Assembly: GCF_000818015.1 (NCBI RefSeq)
Contig: NZ_CP007511.1
Location: 2,156,001-2,220,000, forward strand
Reading direction: 5' to 3'
DNA from: Stutzerimonas balearica DSM 6083
GTDB taxonomy: Bacteria > Pseudomonadota > Gammaproteobacteria > Pseudomonadales > Pseudomonadaceae
Length of the DNA: 64,000 bases
The notes under the pieces are model-generated. The model was not told where the DNA came from, ran no database searches, and saw only the letters and a list, made by a program, of their open reading frames with translations. A program made the position numbers and the translations under genes. Positions within the stretch are counted from its first letter, which is position 1, and every line of letters begins with the position of its first letter. Below are positions 1-7,852 of the stretch, piece after piece.

Positions 1-1212
1 ATCTTCGTGCTGCTGGCCTTTCTCGTTTATTACCGGGACTGGCTGCCCATCGTCGTCGCGGCGACCACCATCGCCGTGCATCATCTGGCGTTCTTCGCCC
101 TGCAGCAGCAGGGCACGCCGGTTTATCTGGTACCAGCCGGCAGCTGGGGCGTGATCGCTCTGCACGCGGTGTATGTCGTGGTCGAGAGCGCCATTCTCGT
201 CTACCTGGCGCTGCGCGCCGCACGTGAGGCGGCCGAGGGCGATGCCCTGATGGCGACTGTCGCCGGCATCACACGCGATGCGCAGCGCTTCGATCTGAGC
301 GTGCGTCACCGCGGGCGCGGCCTGATCGCCGAACGCTTCAATGGTCTGCTCGTCCAGCTTGGGCAGTTGCTGCATTCGGCGCTTGCCGACGCGGGCCAGG
401 TAGGCGCCTCTGCCGGACAGTTGCGCGAGGCCACCGCCACCCTGCGCAGCGGCGCGACCGGCCAGCTGGCCGAGGCCGCGCAGATGACCGAGGCCATGCA
501 GCAGATGAGCCTGGCCATCGATGACGTTGCCGAGCATGCCGATCACGCCGCTAAGGCGGCCGCGGATGCCACCCGCCGCGCCACTGAAAGCCGTGCGTCG
601 GTGGGCGCGGCGCTGAGCGAGATCGGCCGGCTCGCCGAGCACATCGAAGGGACCGATCAGCGGGTGCAAAGCCTGGTCGCCGAAGTTGCGGAGATCGGCC
701 GCGTGCTCGACGTCATCAGTGCCATCGCTGCGCAAACCAACCTGCTGGCGCTCAACGCCGCTATCGAAGCGGCGCGCGCCGGCGACCAGGGCCGAGGCTT
801 CGCGGTGGTGGCCGACGAGGTGCGCAGCCTCGCACGTCGGACTGCCGAGTCGACCGACGAAATCCAGGGCGTCATCGGCCGCCTGCAACTGCAGAGCCAG
901 CAGGCCAGCCAGGCGATGCAGGAAAGCCGGCAGAGCGTGCAACGCTGCGTCGACGGCAGCCAGACCACGCGCGCGCTGCTGGAGGCCATCGGTGGCGAGA
1001 TCGAGGCCATCTCGCGGATGAACGAGCTGATCGCTGCGGCCACGCATGAGCAGAGCGCAGTTTGTGCGGACGTCGCCAGCCATCTGCGCAACGTCCAGCA
1101 TGTCGCCGAGCGCAACGCCGACGATGCCGGTCGGCTGGATGAACAGGCCGGCCAGCTGCACATCCTTTCCAGCCGCCTGGGGGCGATCGGCTCGCGGTTC
1201 CAACTGACCTGA
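1..1212 (+). CDS. Methyl-accepting chemotaxis protein, 5' end outside window
   Basis: The reading frame is open to the left edge, so the N-terminus is missing; the GTG at 7 is not a convincing start. The visible part begins with hydrophobic segments (about residues 1-30 and 48-70 of the visible protein), followed by a long helical cytoplasmic region. The conserved signalling hairpin tip is present ([19 protein letters not shown], then [17 protein letters not shown]), which couples receptors to CheA/CheW. The hydrophobic N-terminus looks like a multi-TM sensor rather than a classical periplasmic ligand domain, but too little is visible to name a signal. It is followed by the nirB leader on the same strand, with an independent sigma-54 promoter between them. 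Confidence 0.93.
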   Translation: MFVLLAFLVYYRDWLPIVVAATTIAVHHLAFFALQQQGTPVYLVPAGSWGVIALHAVYVVVESAILVYLALRAAREAAEGDALMATVAGITRDAQRFDLSVRHRGRGLIAERFNGLLVQLGQLLHSALADAGQVGASAGQLREATATLRSGATGQLAEAAQMTEAMQQMSLAIDDVAEHADHAAKAAADATRRATESRASVGAALSEIGRLAEHIEGTDQRVQSLVAEVAEIGRVLDVISAIAAQTNLLALNAAIEAARAGDQGRGFAVVADEVRSLARRTAESTDEIQGVIGRLQLQSQQASQAMQESRQSVQRCVDGSQTTRALLEAIGGEIEAISRMNELIAAATHEQSAVCADVASHLRNVQHVAERNADDAGRLDEQAGQLHILSSRLGAIGSRFQLT

Positions 1213-1372
1213 TCGCGCCCCCGAATGGGGAGTCGTACGGCCGTGGCGCACTCTCGTGGTTCATGCGCACTGGCCGGGTCGGCCCGGCCGGGGCTGTAGC
1301 GATAGCGCTCAGGTGACCCGGCAACGGCTCTGTGCCGCGCCTTTCCAGCCTTCGCCAGCGCTTTTCGGAATC

Positions 1373-1388
1373 TGGCACGCAACCTGCT
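1373..1388 (+). promoter_or_regulatory. Sigma-54 (RpoN) promoter for the nirBD operon
   Basis: TGGCACG at 1373-1379 is followed by CTGCT at 1384-1388, with GG (1374-1375) and GC (1386-1387) separated by exactly 10 nt, the spacing of -24/-12 elements. A start near 1399 would give a leader of about 209 nt before the nirB GTG, containing both hexaloop hairpins and the terminator. Sigma-54/NtrC control suits nitrogen assimilation; no clear NtrC site was assigned. Confidence 0.75.
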
Positions 1389-1432
1389 TATCCCTAGGCA
1401 CAGGCCGCTCCCGATGCGAGTGGCAGTCCCGG

Positions 1433-1497
1433 GTGGTCAGCGTCGACCACTGCGCCCCAAGGCGGCGGGACAGTGCGATCCGGGCAACGGGGCTCGG
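1433..1497 (+). promoter_or_regulatory. ANTAR-type dual hexaloop RNA motif (NasT antitermination target) in nirB leader
   Basis: Two short hairpins each have a six-nucleotide loop with A at position 1 and G at position 4, the signature recognised by ANTAR antiterminators. Hairpin 1 is GTGGTC/GACCAC (1433-1438/1445-1450) with loop AGCGTC. Hairpin 2 is CCGGGC/GCTCGG (1480-1485/1492-1497, one G-U pair) with loop AACGGG. A strong terminator follows 34 nt later, upstream of nirB. In P. aeruginosa the nirBD operon is known to be controlled by NasT-dependent antitermination, so this is read as the NasT site. nasS/nasT are not in the window. Confidence 0.75.
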
Positions 1498-1531
1498 GCG
1501 AATCGACACAAGAAACCTACGAATACCAGGC

Positions 1532-1571
1532 AAAGGCGCCTGGGGCCGGCAGCGGCTCCAGGCGCCTTTTT
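1532..1571 (+). terminator. Leader attenuator terminator upstream of nirB
   Basis: A 16-bp stem pairs 1532-1547 with 1554-1569 (one G-U pair) around the hexaloop GGCAGC, and a T-run follows. It lies 36 nt before the nirB start codon on the same transcript, so it must be read through for nirB expression, consistent with conditional antitermination. Confidence 0.88.
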
Positions 1572-1607
1572 GTTTTGCGGACCGAGCGGTCCGGCGGAGG
1601 AACGGCT

Positions 1608-4163
1608 GTGAATTCGATCGTCACCCCGATCAAGCGAGAAACCCTGATCATCGTCGGCAACGGCATGGTCGGCCACCACTGCGTCGAGCAACTGGTCGAG
1701 CGCGGCGCGCTGGGACGTTACCAGGTGCATGTCTACGGCGAGGAGCGCCAGCGCGCCTACGACCGCGTGCACCTGTCCGAATACTTCGGCGGCCGCGATG
1801 CCGAGTCGCTGGCCATGTGCGAGGCCGACTACTACACCAGCCACGGCGTGCAGGCGCACCTCGGCGTGCAGGTGCTGGAGATCGATCGCGAGCGCCGCGA
1901 AGTGCTTACCAGCGTCGGCCGCCAGCCTTACGACAAGCTGATTCTCGCCACCGGCTCCTATCCCTTCGTACCGCCTATTACCGGCGCCGAAGGCAATGCC
2001 CGGCTGGTCTACCGCACGCTTGAGGACCTTGATGCAATTCGTGCCGCCGCAGCCAGCGCCCGCCGCGGCGTGGTGGTCGGCGGCGGCCTGCTCGGCCTGG
2101 AAGCGGCCAATGCGCTCAAGTCCCTCGGCCTGGAAGCGCACGTGGTCGAGTTCGCCCCGCGGCTGATGCCGGTGCAGCTCGACGATGCCGGCGGCGCCGC
2201 GCTCAAGGCACGCATCGAGGCGCTGGGCGTGGGCGTGCACCTGTCGCGCGCCACCCAGGACATCATCGTCGGCGAGGAATACGCCTACCGCATGAACTTC
2301 CAGGACGGCGACTTCCTGGAAACCGACCTGATCGTCTTTTCCGCCGGCATCCGCCCGCAGGACGCGCTTGGTCGCGCCTGCGGGCTGGAAGTCGGGGCCC
2401 GCGGCGGCGTGGTGGTGGACAACGACTGCCGCACCTCGGACCCGGCGATCTTCGCCGTCGGTGAATGCGCCGCCTGGAACGGCAGCGTGTTCGGCCTGGT
2501 CGCGCCCGGCTACACCATGGCCCGCACCGTCGCCGCACAGCTGGCCGGCGAGGCGCACACGCCCTTCACCGGCGCCGACATGTCGACCAAGCTGAAGCTG
2601 CTCGGTGTCGACGTCGGCTCCATCGGCGATGCCCACGGCGCCACGCCCGGCAGCAAGAGCTACCGCTTCATCGACGAGGCCAGCGCCAGCTACCGCCGGC
2701 TGGTGGTCTCACCGGACGGCAAGACGGTGATCGGCGCCGTGCTGGTCGGCGACAACAGCTACTACGACACCCTGCTGCAATACGCGCAGAACGGCATCAA
2801 GCTGCCGGCCGAACCGTCGAGCCTGATCCTTCCGGCAGGCGAAGGCGCACCGGCGCTCGGTGCCGACGCCCTGCCGGACAGCGCCACCATCTGTTCGTGC
2901 CACAACGTCAGCAAGGGCGCGGTGTGCTGCCAGGTCGACGCCGGGGTCACCGACCTCGGCGAGCTGAAGGCCGCGACCAAGGCCGGTACCGGCTGCGGCG
3001 GCTGCTCGGCGCTGCTCAAGCAGGTGTTCGAGCATGAGCTGGCGGCGCGGGGCGTCGAGGTCGACAAGAGCCTGTGCGAGCACTTCGCCTACACCCGCCA
3101 GGAGCTGTACGGGATCGTCCGCGTCGAGGGCATCCGGCGTTTCGAGGAACTGCTGGCCAAGCACGGCCGCGGGCATGTCGGCTGCGACATCTGCAAGCCG
3201 GCGGTGGGCTCGATCCTCGCCTCCTGCTGGAACCAGCCGATCACCGATCCGGCGCTGATCCCGCTGCAGGACACCAACGACACCTTCATGGCGAACATGC
3301 AGAAGAACGGCACCTACTCGGTGGTGCCGCGCATTCCGGGCGGCGAGATCACGCCCGAGGGGCTGATCGCCATCGGCCAGGTCGCGAAGAAATACGACCT
3401 CTACACCAAGATCACCGGCGGTCAGCGGATCGACCTGTTCGGCGCCCAGCTGCACCAGCTGCCGGACATCTGGGGCGAGCTGATCGCCGCCGGTTTCGAG
3501 ACCGGCCACGCCTACGGCAAGAGCCTGCGCACGGTGAAATCCTGCGTCGGCAGCACCTGGTGCCGCTATGGCGTGCAGGACAGCGTCGGCATGGCCCTGC
3601 TGCTGGAGAACCGCTACAAGGGCCTGCGCTCGCCGCACAAGATCAAGTTCGCCGTCTCCGGCTGCACCCGCGAATGCGCCGAGGCGCAGAGCAAGGACGT
3701 CGGCGTGATCGCCACCGACAAGGGCTGGAACCTCTACGTGGCCGGCAATGGCGGCATGCGCCCGCGGCATGCCGAGCTGTTCGCCACCGACCTCGATGAC
3801 GCCACGCTGATCCGCTACATCGACCGCTTCCTGATGTTCTACGTGCGCACCGCCGACAAGCTGCAGCGCACCTCGGTCTGGCGCGAGTCGCTCGAGGGCG
3901 GGCTGGACTACCTCAAGGCCGTGATCATCGACGACAGCCTGGGCCTCGCCGCCGAGCTGGAAAGCCAGATGCAGCACGTCGTCGACACCTACGAATGCGA
4001 GTGGGCCAACGCCATCAGCGACCCGGAAAAGCTCAAGCGCTTCCGCACCTTCGTCAACGATGCGCGCCCAGACCCGGACATCCACTTCGTCAAGGAGCGT
4101 GGCCAGCGCCGCCCGGCCCGCGCCGCCGAACTTCACCTGATTCCCGTCGCCGAGGAGGTTTGA
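1608..4163 (+). CDS. nirB: Assimilatory nitrite reductase [NAD(P)H] large subunit
   Basis: NirB carries the six-electron reduction of nitrite to ammonia in the cytoplasm. In order: an FAD/NAD(P)H pyridine-nucleotide reductase region (GNGMVGHHC near the start, a second dinucleotide fold GGGLLGLEAANAL), a BFD-type [2Fe-2S] region (C429, C431, C463, C466), and the siroheme/[4Fe-4S] sulfite/nitrite reductase module with CVGSTWC (C646, C652) and CTREC (C686, C690). The protein is 851 aa from GTG 1608, which has GGAGG 7 nt upstream. An in-frame extension to 1473 would translate the hexaloop and terminator region and is rejected. nirD follows one base after the stop. Siroheme could be supplied by CysG encoded at 50965-52359. 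Confidence 0.97.
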   Translation: MNSIVTPIKRETLIIVGNGMVGHHCVEQLVERGALGRYQVHVYGEERQRAYDRVHLSEYFGGRDAESLAMCEADYYTSHGVQAHLGVQVLEIDRERREVLTSVGRQPYDKLILATGSYPFVPPITGAEGNARLVYRTLEDLDAIRAAAASARRGVVVGGGLLGLEAANALKSLGLEAHVVEFAPRLMPVQLDDAGGAALKARIEALGVGVHLSRATQDIIVGEEYAYRMNFQDGDFLETDLIVFSAGIRPQDALGRACGLEVGARGGVVVDNDCRTSDPAIFAVGECAAWNGSVFGLVAPGYTMARTVAAQLAGEAHTPFTGADMSTKLKLLGVDVGSIGDAHGATPGSKSYRFIDEASASYRRLVVSPDGKTVIGAVLVGDNSYYDTLLQYAQNGIKLPAEPSSLILPAGEGAPALGADALPDSATICSCHNVSKGAVCCQVDAGVTDLGELKAATKAGTGCGGCSALLKQVFEHELAARGVEVDKSLCEHFAYTRQELYGIVRVEGIRRFEELLAKHGRGHVGCDICKPAVGSILASCWNQPITDPALIPLQDTNDTFMANMQKNGTYSVVPRIPGGEITPEGLIAIGQVAKKYDLYTKITGGQRIDLFGAQLHQLPDIWGELIAAGFETGHAYGKSLRTVKSCVGSTWCRYGVQDSVGMALLLENRYKGLRSPHKIKFAVSGCTRECAEAQSKDVGVIATDKGWNLYVAGNGGMRPRHAELFATDLDDATLIRYIDRFLMFYVRTADKLQRTSVWRESLEGGLDYLKAVIIDDSLGLAAELESQMQHVVDTYECEWANAISDPEKLKRFRTFVNDARPDPDIHFVKERGQRRPARAAELHLIPVAEEV

Positions 4164-4164
4164 C

Positions 4165-4551
4165 ATGACCCCGACCAATGCAGCCCGTTCCCAGACCGCA
4201 CGTTCCGCCGCTCCTGCGCAGTGGCAAAACCTGTGCGCCCGCCAGGACCTGGTCGCCAACTCCGGCGTGGTCGCCTGGGTCGACGGCCAGCAGGTGGCGC
4301 TGTTCCACCTGCCCGACAGCGAGGCCGGCGAGCAGCTCTTCGCCATCGCCAACAAGGACCCCAAGTCCGGCGCCAACGTCATCGGCCGCGGCCTGCTCGG
4401 GCAGATCCGTGGTGAGCTGGTGATCGCCTCGCCGCTCTACAAGCAGCACTTCCGCCTGGCCGATGGCCGCTGCCTGGAATACCCCGAGCAGCAGCTCAAG
4501 GTCTGGCCGGTGCGGCTGGCCGGCGACACCGTGCAGATCGCCGTGAACTGA
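4165..4551 (+). CDS. nirD: Nitrite reductase [NAD(P)H] small subunit
   Basis: This 128-aa Rieske-fold protein partners NirB. The expected Rieske Cys/His ligand pairs are absent, as is usual for NirD subunits, so it is probably structural rather than a cluster carrier. It starts one base after the nirB stop, with GGAGG within the nirB 3' end as its ribosome site, indicating translational coupling. The N-terminal 20 residues are Ala/Thr/Arg-rich and poorly conserved in character; the fold begins near WQNLCARQDL. Confidence 0.95.
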   Translation: MTPTNAARSQTARSAAPAQWQNLCARQDLVANSGVVAWVDGQQVALFHLPDSEAGEQLFAIANKDPKSGANVIGRGLLGQIRGELVIASPLYKQHFRLADGRCLEYPEQQLKVWPVRLAGDTVQIAVN

Positions 4552-4612
4552 CCGCCGCACCCGAACAAGAGACCGCCAGCCAAGCCATCACCGCCCACAC
4601 AGAGAGAGCGCC

Positions 4613-5425
4613 ATGTCCTACATCATCCCCTCCGAGTTCGCCACCAAGATGGTGGACGCCGGTGAATCGAAAGTCTTCATGTCCACCCGCGACACCCTGA
4701 TCCGCGGCTTCATGGCCGGCGCCATCCTGGCCCTCGCCGCGGTGTTCGCCGTGACCATCACCGTGCAGACCGGCCAGCCGCTGGTCGGCGCGATGCTCTT
4801 CCCGGTGGGCTTCGTCATGCTCTATCTGATGGGCTTCGACCTGCTCACCGGCGTGTTCATGCTGACCCCGCTGGCCCTGCTCGACCGCCGCCCGGGCGTC
4901 ACGGTGCAGGGCATCCTGCGCAACTGGGGGCTGGTGTTCGTCGGCAACTTCGCCGGCGCGCTTACCGTGGCCTTCATGATGGCGTTCGTCTTCACCATGG
5001 GCTTTTCCACCGAGCCGGGGCCGATCGGCGAGAAGATCTCGCACATCGGCGAGGCGCGCACCCTGGGCTATGCCGAGTACGGGCTGGCCGGCTGGCTGAC
5101 CATTTTCCTGCGTGGGATGCTGTGCAACTGGATGGTCTCGATGGGCGTGGTCGGCGCGATGATCTCCACCAACGTCAGCGGCAAGGTCATCGCCATGTGG
5201 ATGCCGATCATGCTGTTCTTCTACATGGGCTTCGAGCACTCGGTGGTGAACATGTTCCTGTTCCCCTCGGCGATGATCATGGGCGGCGACTTCTCGGTCA
5301 TGGACTACATGATCTGGAACGAGATCCCCACGGCGCTCGGTAACCTCGTCGGCGGCCTGGCCTTCACCGGGCTGACCCTCTACGCCACCCACGTGCGCAC
5401 CGCCGCCAAGCGCTCGTTCGGTTGA
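4613..5425 (+). CDS. nirC: Formate/nitrite transporter (FocA/NirC family)
   Basis: A 270-aa inner-membrane protein of the FNT channel family, with about six hydrophobic segments (for example GFMAGAILALAAVFAVTI and GAMLFPVGFVMLYLMGFDLL) and the FNT half-helix region LLTGVFM. It sits 61 bp after nirD in the same direction, which points to nitrite uptake for NirBD, although FNT proteins also carry formate and other small anions. The ATG at 4613 follows an AGAGAGAG purine tract. A strong hairpin (5434-5471) follows. Confidence 0.9.
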   Translation: MSYIIPSEFATKMVDAGESKVFMSTRDTLIRGFMAGAILALAAVFAVTITVQTGQPLVGAMLFPVGFVMLYLMGFDLLTGVFMLTPLALLDRRPGVTVQGILRNWGLVFVGNFAGALTVAFMMAFVFTMGFSTEPGPIGEKISHIGEARTLGYAEYGLAGWLTIFLRGMLCNWMVSMGVVGAMISTNVSGKVIAMWMPIMLFFYMGFEHSVVNMFLFPSAMIMGGDFSVMDYMIWNEIPTALGNLVGGLAFTGLTLYATHVRTAAKRSFG

Positions 5426-5433
5426 GCATCCAA

Positions 5434-5471
5434 CAGACGGCCCGGCAGGCGTCGCGCTGCCGGGCCGTCTG
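5434..5471 (+). other. 15-bp intercistronic hairpin after nirC
   Basis: CAGACGGCCCGGCAG (5434-5448) pairs perfectly with 5457-5471 around an 8-nt loop. No T-run follows, so it is not a canonical intrinsic terminator. It could stabilise the nirBDC message or reduce read-through into the kinase gene, whose ATG is 9 nt downstream and might be occluded by the stem. Confidence 0.6.
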
Positions 5472-5480
5472 GCGAACGCC

Positions 5481-7199
5481 ATGAACCCACGACTCTCCAT
5501 CAGCCTCGGCCAGCATTCGGACCGGGGTCGCAAGCCAACCAACCAGGATTTCCACGGCGCCCTGATACCGGACGAGCCGCAGCGTTCGACCAAGGGCATT
5601 GCGCTCGCCATCGCCGACGGCATCAGCAGCAGCGCGGTGAGCCACGTCGCCGCGGAAACCAGCGTCGCCAGTTTTCTCGCCGACTACTACTGCACGTCCG
5701 ACGCCTGGTCGGTGAAGAAGTCAGCCGGCCGGGTGCTGGTCGCCATCAATTCCTGGCTGCACGCGCAAACCCGGCAAAGCATCCATCGTTACGAGCGCGA
5801 CCGTGGCTACGTGTGCACCTTCAGCGCGGTGGTGCTCAAGTCCACCACCGCGCATCTGTTCCACGTCGGCGATGCGCGGATCTACCGCCTGCGCGGCGGC
5901 ACGCTGGAACAACTGACCCGCGATCATCGCGTGCAGCTCAGCGCACAGACCTGCTACCTCGGCCGCGCCCTGGGCATCGAGGCACATCTGGAAATCGACT
6001 ACCAGGCCGTGCCGCTGGCCGAAGGCGACCTGTTCCTGCTGACCACCGATGGCGTTCACGAGCACTTGAGCGACGCGGCGATGGCGGGCTTCATCACCGC
6101 GCATGCCGAGGACCTGCAGCGCGCCGCAGCGGTGCTCGTGGAGCAGGCGCTGGCCGCCGGCAGCGACGACAACCTCACCGCTCAACTGGTGCGCATCGAG
6201 CGCCTGCCCGCGTACGGTGCCGAAGAACTGCCGTTGCAGCTTGCCGATCTCGTTCTGCCACCGATGCTGGAAGCCGGCATGTCGCTCGACGGCTACCGCA
6301 TCGTCCGCGCGCTGCATACCAGCAGTCGCAGCCATGTCTTCCTTGCGCAGGACGAAGCCTCTGGCGAACAGGTCGCGCTGAAGATCCCGTCGCTCGAAAA
6401 GCGCCAGGACAGCGCCTATCTGGAGCGCTTCATGGCCGAGGAATGGATCGCCAGGCGCATCGATAACCCGCATGTGGCGCGCGGCCGCCTGCCTGCGCAG
6501 CCGCGTCGGCACCTGTTCACCGTGACCGACTTCATCGAAGGCTGCACGCTCTGGCAATGGATGGTCGATCATCCGCAGCCGGATCTGGAGACGGTGCGCA
6601 GCATCGTCGAGCAGATCGCCCGCGGTCTGCAGGCCTTCCACCGCCTGGACATGCTGCACCAGGACGTGCGCCCGCAAAATCTGATGATCGACCGTAACGG
6701 CACGGTAAAGATCATCGACTTTGGCTCGACGCACGTCGCCGGGCTCGAGGAGATCAGTGGCACTCATGCTGAGCAGGTGCCTGGCACTGCCGCCTATACC
6801 GCGCCGGAATACCTGCTCGGCGAGCCGGGGTCGCCGCGCTCGGATCAGTTTTCGCTGGCGGTGATCGCCTACCAGCTGCTCAGCGGGCGGTTGCCCTATG
6901 GCAGCGAGGTCGCCAGAGCCCGCAGTCGCGCGGCCCAGCTCAAGCTCCGCTATCGCTCGGTGCGCGATGCGCACAGCGAGCTGCCGGCCTGGCTGGATGA
7001 GGTACTGGCCAAGGCCTTGCACCCGGAGCCCGCGCGCCGTTTCGAGGCGCTGTCGGAATTTGTCACCCAGCTGCGCGAACCGGGCCCGGCACTACTGGCG
7101 CGCAGCCGCCCGCCGTTGCTCGAGCGCAATCCGCTGCGATTCTGGCAGGGCCTCTCGTTGATCCTGGCAACCGCCCTGGGCTGGGTGCTGGTACGCTGA
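5481..7199 (+). CDS. PP2C phosphatase - Ser/Thr protein kinase fusion with C-terminal membrane anchor
   Basis: This 572-aa protein has an N-terminal PP2C-type phosphatase domain (about 1-240; DRGRKPTNQD, ADGIS, HVGDARIY, TTDGVHEHL, GSDDN are the metal-binding motifs). A Hanks-type kinase domain follows (about 270-530) with VALK (K301), HQDVRPQN (H393, D395) and DFG (D413), and a single C-terminal hydrophobic segment (about 553-571) ends the protein. The catalytic loop reads HQDVRPQN instead of the usual HRDxKPxN, so the catalytic Asp is kept but the Lys is Arg. The gene follows the nitrite operon, an arrangement also known from P. aeruginosa (PA1782 by nirBD). A role in nitrate/nitrite assimilation is inferred from position only. 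Confidence 0.92.
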   Translation: MNPRLSISLGQHSDRGRKPTNQDFHGALIPDEPQRSTKGIALAIADGISSSAVSHVAAETSVASFLADYYCTSDAWSVKKSAGRVLVAINSWLHAQTRQSIHRYERDRGYVCTFSAVVLKSTTAHLFHVGDARIYRLRGGTLEQLTRDHRVQLSAQTCYLGRALGIEAHLEIDYQAVPLAEGDLFLLTTDGVHEHLSDAAMAGFITAHAEDLQRAAAVLVEQALAAGSDDNLTAQLVRIERLPAYGAEELPLQLADLVLPPMLEAGMSLDGYRIVRALHTSSRSHVFLAQDEASGEQVALKIPSLEKRQDSAYLERFMAEEWIARRIDNPHVARGRLPAQPRRHLFTVTDFIEGCTLWQWMVDHPQPDLETVRSIVEQIARGLQAFHRLDMLHQDVRPQNLMIDRNGTVKIIDFGSTHVAGLEEISGTHAEQVPGTAAYTAPEYLLGEPGSPRSDQFSLAVIAYQLLSGRLPYGSEVARARSRAAQLKLRYRSVRDAHSELPAWLDEVLAKALHPEPARRFEALSEFVTQLREPGPALLARSRPPLLERNPLRFWQGLSLILATALGWVLVR

Positions 7200-7385
7200 A
7201 CCTCGCCTCGGGCATCACGAAATTCAATCAAGGAAGTTGCTATCAACCTGGCGAGCTATTCATTGGAATTGAGCTGAAGCCTGATAGAGAATGTCCCATG
7301 ATTTTGCAGTCGTCAGACTGACGAATCGGTCGTCTCATCGCGGCCCTGGTCGTGGCGGGACCTAACAAGAAGCAAGGAAAACACC

Positions 7386-7700
7386 ATGAAGAAAACCGTG
7401 ATTTCGCTGTTGGCCCTTGGCGGCGCGCTTGCCCTGCAACCGGCGCTGGCCCAGGACGGAGAGAGCCTGTACAAGAGCAAGGCATGCGTGGCCTGCCACG
7501 CGATCGACAGCAAGCTGGTCGGCCCTGCTTACAAAGAGGTCGCTGCCAAGTACGCTGGCCAGGACGGCGCCGTCGAGATGCTCGCCGGCAAGATCAAGAA
7601 CGGCAGCCAGGGTGTCTGGGGTCCTGTTCCCATGCCGCCGAACGCTGTAACCGAAGAAGAAGCCAAGATCCTCGCCGAGTGGGTACTGAGCCACAAGTGA
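7386..7700 (+). CDS. nirM: Cytochrome c551 (class I periplasmic c-type cytochrome)
   Basis: A 104-aa precursor with signal peptide [22 protein letters not shown], a single haem motif CVACH (C34, C37, H38) and the axial Met in the PMPPNAV loop (M83). This is the typical Pseudomonas cytochrome c551/c8, the periplasmic one-electron donor to cytochrome cd1 nitrite reductase and other oxidases. Here it is monocistronic, with its own terminator, and no cd1 nitrite reductase gene is in the window. The symbol is therefore by family; it may be a paralogue of the copy in a denitrification cluster. AGCAAGGAA lies upstream of the ATG. Confidence 0.88.
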   Translation: MKKTVISLLALGGALALQPALAQDGESLYKSKACVACHAIDSKLVGPAYKEVAAKYAGQDGAVEMLAGKIKNGSQGVWGPVPMPPNAVTEEEAKILAEWVLSHK

Positions 7701-7710
7701 GGTCTTGCTG

Positions 7711-7738
7711 GGGGGGCAGGCTCCGCTGCCCTCCTTTT
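7711..7738 (+). terminator. Rho-independent terminator after cytochrome c551
   Basis: GGGGGGCAG (7711-7719) pairs with CTGCCCTCC (7726-7734) around a 6-nt loop and is followed by TTTT, 10 nt after the cytochrome stop codon. Confidence 0.75.
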
Positions 7739-7776
7739 CCAACCGCATCACACTCCTCTCTTCCATGACCGCAGGC

Positions 7777-7790
7777 TTGTCCCCGGTCAA
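7777..7790 (+). promoter_or_regulatory. Possible degenerate Anr/Dnr box upstream of the HemN-like gene
   Basis: TTGTC-N4-GTCAA matches the FNR-family consensus TTGAT-N4-ATCAA at 7 of 10 positions and is centred about 40 nt before a plausible start near 7825, with TACAGAT at 7811-7817 as a possible -10. The match is weak. Confidence 0.3.
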
Positions 7791-7852
7791 CACCGCTTCG
7801 CACAATCCGTGTACAGATAGCAGCACCCCCTAAGCGCCGTCCGGAGGCTCCC

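Noticed and set aside
1473..1607. In-frame N-terminal extension of nirB
   Set aside because: It would translate the second hexaloop hairpin and the terminator; GTG 1608 has a good Shine-Dalgarno and matches the family start.
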